Shown one piece after another: positions 19,436-26,241 of a DNA stretch of 64,000 nt (position 1 is its first letter; every line of letters begins with the position of its first letter). The position numbers and the translations under genes are program-made. A model generated the notes under the pieces. That model did not search any database. It saw nothing but the letters and a program-made list of their open reading frames with translations, and had not been told where the DNA came from. Source of the stretch: Thermus brockianus. GTDB taxonomy: Bacteria; Deinococcota; Deinococci; Deinococcales; Thermaceae. Location of the stretch: the NCBI RefSeq assembly GCF_021462505.1, contig NZ_JAKEDV010000003.1:109431-173430 (forward strand). The letters run 5' to 3'.

Positions 19436-19807
19436 TTAGCTTAGCCCAAGGCGGGCGAGGAGGGGGGGCAGGAAGAGCCATAGCCCCGTGAGGAAGGCGA
19501 GGAGGCTTGCCAGGAGGACCGCCGCCGCTGCCGTGTCCTTGGCCCTTTTGGCCAGGGGGTGGTAGACGGGGCTTGCCAGGTCGGTGAGGGCCTCGAGGGC
19601 CGTGTTCACGAGCTCCAAGGAGAGGACCAGGGCGGTTAGGAGGAGGACGGGCACCGGGTTCACCCCAAGCCAAAAGGAAAGGCCCACCGCCAAAAGGCCC
19701 AGGAGGACCTCAATGCGGAAGTTCCGTTGCACCCGCCAGGCGTAGACCACGCCCTCCCAGGCGTAGCCGAAGGAGCGCACCACCCCCTTTAGAGGGCGAG
19801 GATCCAC
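19436..19807 (-). CDS. dgkA: Diacylglycerol/undecaprenol kinase
   Basis: Small integral membrane kinase that recycles diacylglycerol or undecaprenol. It has three predicted helices and the diagnostic ELVNTALEALTDL (the ExxNTAxExxxD active site), preceded by FGYAWEGVVYAWRVQRNFRIE. A GTG start at 19807 gives 123 residues and overlaps ybeY by 19 nt. A second GTG at 19783 (VRSFGYAWEG) is equally possible, because no clear ribosome binding site decides between them. The gene sits in the widely conserved phoH-ybeY-dgkA order. Confidence 0.9.
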   Translation of the reverse strand: MDPRPLKGVVRSFGYAWEGVVYAWRVQRNFRIEVLLGLLAVGLSFWLGVNPVPVLLLTALVLSLELVNTALEALTDLASPVYHPLAKRAKDTAAAAVLLASLLAFLTGLWLFLPPLLARLGLS

Positions 19808-20208
19808 TCTTGGACGCGGCGGAACCCTTCCCAATCCTCCTCCTTCTGGTGGTCGTGGCCCAAGAGGTGCCATAGCCCGTGGGCTGCCAGGACCAAGACC
19901 TCCTCCTCCAAGGGGGCTCCCCGGGCCTCCGCCTGGCGCCTGGCGGTGTCCAGGCTGATCCAGATGTCCCCCAGGTGGGGGGGGATGAAGGGGTCCCCGG
20001 GCTCGTAGTGGGGGAAGGAGAGGACGTCCGTGGCCTCGTCCTCCCCCCACCACGCCCGCTTTAGGGCCCTAAGGCGGCGGTCCCCCGTGAGGATCACCGT
20101 CACCGCCTTCTCCCCCACCCCCAGTTCCTCCATGAGGGCGGTGAGGGCCCGCCTGAGCCTGGGCCTTAGCCCCTTGGGCGGGCGCTTATTGGCTACGATC
20201 TCCACCAC
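19789..20208 (-). CDS. ybeY: Endoribonuclease YbeY
   Basis: Metal-dependent RNase for 16S rRNA 3'-end maturation and ribosome quality control. The zinc site HGLWHLLGHDH (the HGxLHLxGxDH signature) is near the C-terminus, with TDVLSFPHYE upstream. The GTG at 20208 was selected because GAGGA lies 8 nt before it and homologues start near EIVANKRP. A longer frame into phoH has no support. It overlaps phoH by 23 nt and dgkA by 19 nt. Confidence 0.95.
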   Translation of the reverse strand: MVEIVANKRPPKGLRPRLRRALTALMEELGVGEKAVTVILTGDRRLRALKRAWWGEDEATDVLSFPHYEPGDPFIPPHLGDIWISLDTARRQAEARGAPLEEEVLVLAAHGLWHLLGHDHQKEEDWEGFRRVQEWILAL

Positions 20209-22249
20209 GCTCGGCTTCCTCGTAGGCCTTGATGATGCGGGCCACCAGGGGATGGCGGACCACGTCGGATTCCTTGAAGTAGATGAAGGCGATGCCCTCA
20301 ATCCCCTTCAGGATGCGGGTGGCCTCAATGAGGCCCGACTTCTGGTGCTTGGGCAGGTCAATCTGGGTCACGTCCCCCGTGATGACCATCTTGGAGGAGA
20401 AGCCCATGCGGGTGAGGAACATCTTCATCTGTTCGGGGGTGGTGTTTTGCGCCTCGTCCAGGATGATGAAGGCGTCGTTTAGCGTATTGTGGGTGAGGAT
20501 GAAGTCCTCGGTAACGTAGAGGCCATCGGGGCTGGCCACCGTGATGCACACCGCCTCCGCTTCCCCGGCGGGCTCAATGGCTTCCACGAATCGCATCGGG
20601 CGGATCCCTCCGGCCTCGGCATAGACCGCTGCTTTTCGCTTTAGGCGGAAGGGGGCAAGGCCTTCCGGCAGGCGGATATCCAAGACGTGGCTGTCGGCCC
20701 GGTGTTTGACGGGCCTGCCCCGGGCAAGGCCTGGACGGAGGCTGGCTTGCGGCCGCACCCGGTGATACACCACACCGCCCAAGGAGCGGACCAGGAAGGC
20801 CACGTCCTGGGCCAGGCGAGGGGAGGAGGTGCTGAACTGGACCCGTGCCCTCCGTCCCGGTTGCACGTGGACGCTCCCGTCCGAATCCAAGAGTCCTTGA
20901 AGCAGGGCCAGACGTACCTCAGATGTGTTCCAAAGGTATTCCTTGGGGACGAAGCGCTCAGAGGAGCGAGTGTCCCAAAGGCCCAGGGTCCGGAGGGCGG
21001 CGCTTAGGGGGTTGCGGTTGTTCCCCCCCTTAAAGCCCAAGGTCAAGGTGTAGTCCACGCCGCCCTTGGGGAGCACCATGACCCCCTGGAGCCGGGCGGC
21101 GAGGGCTTCTTGCAACTCGGGGTCGGCAGTGGAGAAGCTTGGGGTGCTGCTTCCCGTAAGGCACCCGTCCCCGAGAAGGAGGCCCAAAGCGTAAGGGTCC
21201 AAAGGGACTGGGCGCTGGGGGAACTCCACCGGAGCTTGGAGCAAGGGGACCTCGTAGCGGTGCTGGTGGTGCAGGCGGAGGGTATCCCGCATCTCTTCGG
21301 TGGTGACCAAACGGGGAGGGCGCTTTCGCCTCCGGTCCCAAGGCGTAAAGACGGCCCAAAGGTGGTCGGCCGTGGCTCTTGTGGCCGTGCCGTCGCTGAA
21401 ACGAACCCGGTAGATGGGTCGGACGCCTTGGGGATGCACGGCCACCACCAGCACGGGCACGCCGTAAGCGCCCACCACCCAGTCCCCTGGCTTAAGGCTT
21501 CCGATGGGACGGAAGCCCTCGGGGGTTAGGACCGGTGTGTCCACGGGCTGGGCCCTGCCGCGCATGAAGGCCAGGGGGGCCACCTCAATGATCCCCGACT
21601 GGAGGTACTGCTCAAAGCGCTCGGCGTCAATCATGTCAAAAAGGGCGTCGTAAAGGGGCCTGAGGTAGGGGTCCACCTTGGCCTGGATGTCCCCCGGCAA
21701 AAAGCCAAGCTTCTCCCCCGCCTCCACCGCCGGCCGGGTGAGGACGATGCGCTTCACCTTGCGGGCGCGCAGGTGGCTCACCGCCATGGCCACGGCCAAA
21801 TAGGTCTTCCCCGTGCCGGCGGGGCCGATGCCGAAGGTGATGTCGTGCTGGGCGATGGCCTCCACGTACCGCTTCTGCCCAGGGGTTTTGGGGCGGAGCC
21901 GCCCGGGGAGGGCGAGTTCGGTTTCCGGGGTGGTGGCCTGGTAAAGCCCCTCCCCCCCTTGCGCCAGGGCCACCGCCTGTTCCAGGGTGGGCTCGTCCAG
22001 CTCCGCCCCTTGCCTGAGGAGGGCCAGGAGGTCCCGCACGGTCCTTTCGGCCACCGCCACCGCCTCGGGGTCGCCGGAAAGCTCCACCTGCTCCCCGCGC
22101 GCCACGAGCTTGAGCCGGTCGCCAAAGGCCTCGCGGAAAAGGGCCCGGAGCTTTTTCAGGTTCCTGTCCGCCTGGCCCAAGAAGGCCAGGGTTTCCTCGG
22201 GTTTTAGGGGGATCACAAGCCTTTGGGCTTCTTCAGGATTTCGTGCCAT
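20186..22249 (-). CDS. phoH: PhoH-family ATPase interrupted by an intein
   Basis: A 687-codon precursor. The host protein is a 331-residue PhoH-like RNA-associated ATPase. It has a KH-like N-terminal part, Walker A GPAGTGKT (142-149), then LTRPAVEAGEKLGFLPGD and LAFMRGR up to residue 232. After a 356-residue insertion it resumes with TLNDAFIILDEAQNTT (Walker B) and MVITGDVTQIDLP. Joining MRGR to TLNDAF restores the normal uninterrupted family motif. AAAGGGGTGAT precedes the ATG. Located in the nfeD-floA-X-phoH-ybeY-dgkA block. Confidence 0.97.
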   Translation of the reverse strand: MARNPEEAQRLVIPLKPEETLAFLGQADRNLKKLRALFREAFGDRLKLVARGEQVELSGDPEAVAVAERTVRDLLALLRQGAELDEPTLEQAVALAQGGEGLYQATTPETELALPGRLRPKTPGQKRYVEAIAQHDITFGIGPAGTGKTYLAVAMAVSHLRARKVKRIVLTRPAVEAGEKLGFLPGDIQAKVDPYLRPLYDALFDMIDAERFEQYLQSGIIEVAPLAFMRGRAQPVDTPVLTPEGFRPIGSLKPGDWVVGAYGVPVLVVAVHPQGVRPIYRVRFSDGTATRATADHLWAVFTPWDRRRKRPPRLVTTEEMRDTLRLHHQHRYEVPLLQAPVEFPQRPVPLDPYALGLLLGDGCLTGSSTPSFSTADPELQEALAARLQGVMVLPKGGVDYTLTLGFKGGNNRNPLSAALRTLGLWDTRSSERFVPKEYLWNTSEVRLALLQGLLDSDGSVHVQPGRRARVQFSTSSPRLAQDVAFLVRSLGGVVYHRVRPQASLRPGLARGRPVKHRADSHVLDIRLPEGLAPFRLKRKAAVYAEAGGIRPMRFVEAIEPAGEAEAVCITVASPDGLYVTEDFILTHNTLNDAFIILDEAQNTTPEQMKMFLTRMGFSSKMVITGDVTQIDLPKHQKSGLIEATRILKGIEGIAFIYFKESDVVRHPLVARIIKAYEEAERGGDRSQ
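20486..21553 (-). mobile_element. Class 3-type intein with LAGLIDADG endonuclease in phoH
   Basis: Precursor residues 233-588 (356 residues). The N-terminal splicing block starts with Ala1 rather than Cys or Ser: AQPVDTPVLTPEGFRPIG. Block B is TRATADHLW, containing TxxH and a Trp two residues after the His. Block F is AVCITVASPDG with Cys at the F:4 position. Block G is FILTHN followed by Thr+1. Ala1 with the Trp-Cys-Thr triplet defines class 3 inteins, in which the block F Cys starts splicing. Two dodecapeptides, LGLLLGDGCL (block C) and LLQGLLDSDG (block E), indicate a homing endonuclease with its acidic residues retained. The insertion point is the MRGR/TLND site next to Walker B, a conserved sequence typical of homing targets. 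Confidence 0.95.
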
Positions 22250-22590
22250 ATCACCCCTTTGAAAAGGCTTTCGCGGTCCATGGTGAGAAGGCGTTTCTTG
22301 GCGGGCTTTTCCCGCACCTCCTCCGCCACTTCTTCCCGGAAGCGCACCTCCAGGCGCTCCCGTTCAGGGCTTGGGGCCCTTTCCAGGCTTTCCCCCTCCT
22401 GGGGAGGCGGGGGGCTTGGGGGCAGGGCGGGCTTGGGCTTCGGCTTGGGTTTGGGCCTGGGGGGCTCGGGCAGGGGCAGGTCCTCGGGGAAGACCGGGGG
22501 GGCCTGGGGGTTTTTCCGCAACCCCTGCAGGGCGGGGAGGACGATGAAGAAGAGGAGGAAGAGGAGGCCCAAAAGGTCGTCCAGGCTCAT
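22213..22590 (-). CDS. Membrane-anchored proline-rich protein of unknown function
   Basis: A 125-residue protein. An N-terminal membrane helix ([18 protein letters not shown]) is followed by a Pro/Lys repeat stretch ([11 protein letters not shown]) and a charged C-terminal region ending [20 protein letters not shown] do not recognise the family. It overlaps floA by 4 nt and phoH by 37 nt. Its place between floA and phoH is the one taken by other small genes in the comparable Bacillus block. It may be a linker or scaffold for the membrane microdomain proteins, but this is inference only. Confidence 0.75.
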   Translation of the reverse strand: MSLDDLLGLLFLLFFIVLPALQGLRKNPQAPPVFPEDLPLPEPPRPKPKPKPKPALPPSPPPPQEGESLERAPSPERERLEVRFREEVAEEVREKPAKKRLLTMDRESLFKGVIWHEILKKPKGL

Positions 22591-23564
22591 TCCTCACCCT
22601 CGGGCTTGGCGGCGCGGCTGATGGACTCCCGCATGTCCGTGTCCGCCTCAATGTTCTTCAGGCGGTAGTAGTCCATGACCCCCAGGTTGCCCTTGCGCAA
22701 GGCCTCCGCCAAGGCCAAGGGGACCTGGGCCTGGGCCTCCACCAGCTTGGCCCGCATGGCCTCCACCAGGGCCCGGTTCTCCTGCTCCGCCGCCACGGCC
22801 ATGGCCCGGCGCTCCTCCGCCTTGGCCTGGGCGATCTTCTTGTCCGCCTCCGCCTGGTCAATCTGCAGTTGCGCCCCGATGTTCTTGCCCACGTCCACGT
22901 CGGCGATGTCCACGGAGAGGATCTCAAAGGCGGTGCCGGCGTCCAGGCCCTTCTCCAGGACGGTCTTGGAGATGCGGTCGGGGTTTTCCAGGACCTCCTT
23001 GTGGGAGTTGGCGCTGCCGATGGTGGTCACGATGCCTTCCCCCACCCGGGCGATGATGGTTTCCTCCCCGGCCCCGCCCACCAGGCGGTCAATGTTGGCC
23101 CGCACCGTGACCCGGGCGGTGGCGAGAAGCTGGATCCCGTCCTTGGCCACGGCGGCCACCATGGGGGTCTGGATCACCTTGGGGTTCACGGAGACCCGCA
23201 CCGCCTCCAGAACGTCCCGCCCCGCCAGGTCTATGGCCGCCGCCCGGTCAAAGGTGAGCTTGATGCCCGCCTTGTCGGCGGCGATGAGGGCGTCCACCAC
23301 CCGGTCCACGTTGCCCCCCGCCAGGTAGTGGGCCTCGAGGCGGTCCAGCCGCACGTCCAGCCCCGCCTTGGTGGCCTTGATGAGGGGGTAGATGATCTTG
23401 GCCGGGGGCACGCGCCTAAGGCGCATGGCCACCAGGGTCAGGAGGGGCACCCGTACCCCCGCCGCCCAGGCGGAGATCCAAAGGCCTACCGGGATGAAGC
23501 TAAAGAAGAGGAAGACGAGGACGAGGACCAAAAAGGCCAGAAAGAGTACGCCGAGTCCTTCCAT
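22587..23564 (-). CDS. floA: Flotillin-like membrane scaffold FloA
   Basis: A 325-residue protein of the bacterial FloA (YqfA) family that organises membrane microdomains. A hydrophobic N-terminal hairpin (about 1-50) is followed by an SPFH-like domain ([35 protein letters not shown]) and a C-terminal coiled coil rich in Ala/Glu ([20 protein letters not shown]). The ATG at 23564 has GGAGGAAT upstream, overlapping the nfeD stop. An in-frame extension to 23681 lies inside nfeD and is rejected. Confidence 0.96.
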   Translation of the reverse strand: MEGLGVLFLAFLVLVLVFLFFSFIPVGLWISAWAAGVRVPLLTLVAMRLRRVPPAKIIYPLIKATKAGLDVRLDRLEAHYLAGGNVDRVVDALIAADKAGIKLTFDRAAAIDLAGRDVLEAVRVSVNPKVIQTPMVAAVAKDGIQLLATARVTVRANIDRLVGGAGEETIIARVGEGIVTTIGSANSHKEVLENPDRISKTVLEKGLDAGTAFEILSVDIADVDVGKNIGAQLQIDQAEADKKIAQAKAEERRAMAVAAEQENRALVEAMRAKLVEAQAQVPLALAEALRKGNLGVMDYYRLKNIEADTDMRESISRAAKPEGEE

Positions 23565-23565
23565 A

Positions 23566-24825
23566 CTATTCCTCCAAAGGTTCCACCAGCACCGTGGGAC
23601 CCCGCACCTCCACCACCCGTATGGCCGTGCCCTTGGGGATGAAGCCCCGGTGGGCCACCACGTCCACGCGCTTGGCGCCAAACCGCCCCACGCCCCCGGG
23701 GCGGAGGTCGGTGAGGGCTACCCCCACCGAGCCCACCTCCACCGCTTCCTCCGTGGCGTGGGCGGCGATGGCGCTTTCCAACACCAAGGCCCGGGCGGGC
23801 CGCGTCCTGGGCAGGTAGCGGAAGACCACCAGGAGGCCAAGCCCCAAGGCGATCACGGCGATGGCCAGGACCAAAAGGGCGTTCTCCCCGAAGGTGAAGT
23901 AGACGGAGGCCAGAATGGACCCCACGCCCAAGGCCCCGGCCAGGCCAAAGCCGGGGAAGAGGAAGGCTTCCGCCAAAAGGAGCACCACCCCCAGGAAGAA
24001 GAGGAGGAGCTCAAAGGCCCCGGAAAGCCCCGCAAGCCACCCCCCGGCGAAGTAAAGGGCCAAGAAGGCGAGGCCCAAGGCCCCCATGACGCCAAAGCCC
24101 GGGGTGAAGAGCTCTATGAGGAGAAGGAGAAGCCCAAGGGCGAGGAGGAGGCCGGCCACGGCGGAGCTCGTGAGGAAGCGGGCCACCTGGACCCTAGGCC
24201 CCGGCTCCAGGCGCTCCGTTTCCGGGCTGAGGCCCGCCTGCCTGAGGGCTTCTGGGAGGCTTGCCGCCTTGAAGTCCGCCACCTTGAGCTCCACCGCCTT
24301 GTCGGCGGAGAGGGTTAGGGGTTCTCCCTTGGCGGAAAGCCCGGGGACCTCCACGTTGGGGTCCACCATGGCCTCGGCGAGCTCCGTGGGCCGCCCCCGG
24401 GCCTCGGCCACGGCGCGGAACTTGCCCTTGAGGGCGGAGATGACCTTCTGGTCCGCCGCCTGGGGCTGGCCGAGGGGCGGGGCCACCAGGGGCAGGGCGG
24501 CCCCGATCTCCGAGCCTGGGAGCATGGCCACCTGGCGGCAGGCGAGGGCGATGAGGGCCCCGGCGGAGAAGGCGTTTTGCACCACGGCCAGGGTGGGGAG
24601 GGGGGTTTGCAGGATGCGGTCGGTGATGCGGATGGCGGCGTCCACCCGGCCCCCCGGCGTGTCTATGAGGAAGGCCACGCCGCTTGCCCCTTCCCGTTCC
24701 GCCCGGGAGAGGGCCTCTTCCACGAAGACCGCCAGGGCCGGGTCAATCTCCCCTTGGATGGGGATGAGGTAGGTCTTCCCCCATGCCAGGGAGAGGAGGA
24801 AGGCTAGGGCTAGGAGCCTTTTCAC
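23566..24825 (-). CDS. nfeD: NfeD-type membrane-bound serine protease/OB-fold protein
   Basis: Partner of FloA. After a signal peptide ([15 protein letters not shown]) comes a ClpP-class protease domain with [16 protein letters not shown] and [12 protein letters not shown], containing the candidate nucleophile Ser. This is followed by several membrane helices (about residues 235-340) and a C-terminal NfeD OB-fold ([16 protein letters not shown]). It has 419 residues from the GTG at 24825, which is 7 nt after a TAGAAT -10 box and is therefore predicted leaderless. The ATG at 24834 overlaps that box and is less likely. Confidence 0.92.
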   Translation of the reverse strand: MKRLLALAFLLSLAWGKTYLIPIQGEIDPALAVFVEEALSRAEREGASGVAFLIDTPGGRVDAAIRITDRILQTPLPTLAVVQNAFSAGALIALACRQVAMLPGSEIGAALPLVAPPLGQPQAADQKVISALKGKFRAVAEARGRPTELAEAMVDPNVEVPGLSAKGEPLTLSADKAVELKVADFKAASLPEALRQAGLSPETERLEPGPRVQVARFLTSSAVAGLLLALGLLLLLIELFTPGFGVMGALGLAFLALYFAGGWLAGLSGAFELLLFFLGVVLLLAEAFLFPGFGLAGALGVGSILASVYFTFGENALLVLAIAVIALGLGLLVVFRYLPRTRPARALVLESAIAAHATEEAVEVGSVGVALTDLRPGGVGRFGAKRVDVVAHRGFIPKGTAIRVVEVRGPTVLVEPLEE

Positions 24826-24832
24826 CGCCCTC

Positions 24833-24870
24833 ATTCTATACGGCCCCCGGGAAGGAGTGTGGGCTATGCT
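24833..24870. promoter_or_regulatory. Divergent leaderless promoters of nfeD and aroE
   Basis: Minus strand: TAGAAT (24838-24833), 7 nt before the nfeD GTG. Plus strand: TATGCT (24865-24870), 7 nt before the aroE ATG at 24878. The two -10 boxes are only 26 nt apart. Confidence 0.6.
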
Positions 24871-24877
24871 GAAGGGG

Positions 24878-25678
24878 ATGTTGCGCCTTGCCGTCCTGGG
24901 CCACCCCGTGGCCCACTCCCTCTCCCCGGCCATGCACCGCTACGCCCTGGAAAGCCTGGGCCTTAGGGGGAGCTACGAGGCCTGGGAGACCCCTTCGGAG
25001 GCCTTGCCCGATAGGCTTTCCGCGGTGCGGCGGGGTTTTCGGGGGGTGAACCTCACCATTCCCCTGAAGGAGGCGGCCTTGGCCCACTTGGACTGGGTTT
25101 CCCCGGAGGCCAAGGCCATTGGGGCGGTGAACACCGTGCTCCAGGTGGAGGGGAGGCTTCTTGGCTTCAACACGGACGCCCCCGGGTTCTTGGCCGCTTT
25201 GGAGGCGGGGGGGATACCCCTCGAGGGCCCCGCCCTGGTCCTGGGGGCGGGGGGGGCGGGGCGGGCCGTGGCTTGGGCGCTTAGGGAGGCGGGCCTCGAG
25301 GTCTGGGTTTGGAACCGCACCCCCGAGCGGGCGGAGGCCTTGGCGGCGGAGTTCGGCCTGAAGGCCGTGCCCCTCTCGTGGGCCAGGAGGGCCCGGCTTC
25401 TCGTGAACGCCACCCGGGTGGGCCTGGAGGATCCCGAGGCCACCCCCCTTCCCGAAGCGCTCCTCCCCGAGGAGGGGGCGGCGGTGGACCTGGTCTACAG
25501 GCCCCTTTGGACCCGCTTCCTCAAGGAGGCGAAGGCCCAGGGGTTAAGGGTGCAGACCGGGCTTCCCATGCTGGCCTGGCAGGGGGCCTTGGCCTTCCGC
25601 ATCTGGACGGGCCTCCTCCCCGACCCCAAGGGCATGGAGGAGGCGGCCTTAAAGGCCTTAGGGGAGCCATGCGCCTGA
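24878..25678 (+). CDS. aroE: Shikimate dehydrogenase
   Basis: Reduces 3-dehydroshikimate to shikimate with NADPH. It shows AVLGHPVAHSLSPAMH (substrate-binding serines), NLTIPLKEAALAHLD with the catalytic Lys, NTDAPGF, and the nucleotide loop LGAGGAGRAV followed by WNRTPERA. It has 266 residues. The start MLRLAVLGHP agrees with family N-termini and lies 7 nt after TATGCT. An ATG at 24866 lies within that -10 box. It overlaps the next gene by 10 nt. Confidence 0.96.
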   Translation: MLRLAVLGHPVAHSLSPAMHRYALESLGLRGSYEAWETPSEALPDRLSAVRRGFRGVNLTIPLKEAALAHLDWVSPEAKAIGAVNTVLQVEGRLLGFNTDAPGFLAALEAGGIPLEGPALVLGAGGAGRAVAWALREAGLEVWVWNRTPERAEALAAEFGLKAVPLSWARRARLLVNATRVGLEDPEATPLPEALLPEEGAAVDLVYRPLWTRFLKEAKAQGLRVQTGLPMLAWQGALAFRIWTGLLPDPKGMEEAALKALGEPCA

Positions 25679-26238
25679 CCCTGGCCGAGCCCGTCTTCCA
25701 CGAGGAAACCATCCAGAAAAGCCGCTTCATCGCCAAGGCGGCGCCCGTGGCCTCGGAAGGGGAGGCCCGGGCTTTTTTGGAACGAAACCGGGAGGAGGCG
25801 GCCACCCACAACTGCTTCGCCTACAAGATCGGCCACCTTTACCGCTTCTCGGACGATGGGGAGCCTACGGGAACGGCGGGCAAGCCCATCCTCCACGCCA
25901 TTGAGGCCCAGGGCCTGGACGGGGTGGCGGTCTTGGTGGTGCGCTACTTTGGCGGCGTCAAGCTTGGGGCCGGGGGGCTCGTGCGGGCGTACGGGGGGGT
26001 GGCGGCGGAGGCGCTCAGGTGGGGGAAAAAGGTGCCCTGGGTGGAGTGGGCGGAGGCCACCTTCCTCGTCCCCTTCGCCGAGCTAGGCCGGGTCTACCCC
26101 TTGGTGCGGGACCAGGTGGTGGGGGAAAGCCACGGCCAGGAGGGGGTTCTCCTGCGCCTCCGGCTTCCCCAGGAGGCCCTCCCTTCCCTGGAGGCGGCGC
26201 TACGGGAGGCCACCCGGGGGAAGGCCCGTAGAATGTGA
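25669..26238 (+). CDS. yigZ: YigZ/IMPACT family protein
   Basis: A 189-residue protein with the UPF0029 signature RYFGGVKLGAGGLVRAYGG and AYKIGHLYRFSDDGEPTGTAGKPIL. Family members have an N-terminal ribosomal S5-like fold and a C-terminal ferredoxin-like domain; their bacterial role is uncertain (translation-related in eukaryotic IMPACT). It starts inside aroE (10-nt overlap), so it is co-transcribed. The polA -10 box lies over its last codons. Confidence 0.93.
   Translation: MRLTLAEPVFHEETIQKSRFIAKAAPVASEGEARAFLERNREEAATHNCFAYKIGHLYRFSDDGEPTGTAGKPILHAIEAQGLDGVAVLVVRYFGGVKLGAGGLVRAYGGVAAEALRWGKKVPWVEWAEATFLVPFAELGRVYPLVRDQVVGESHGQEGVLLRLRLPQEALPSLEAALREATRGKARRM
26229..26234 (+). promoter_or_regulatory. 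-10 box of leaderless polA
   Basis: TAGAAT lies 7 nt before the polA ATG, inside the 3' end of yigZ. No Shine-Dalgarno sequence precedes the ATG. Confidence 0.55.
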
Positions 26239-26241
26239 GGG

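Noticed and set aside
24834..24860. ATG 24834 (nfeD) and GTG/ATG 24857/24866 (aroE) as starts
   Set aside because: Each lies in or before the -10 box that precedes the alternative start by exactly 7 nt, and family N-termini begin at the later codons.
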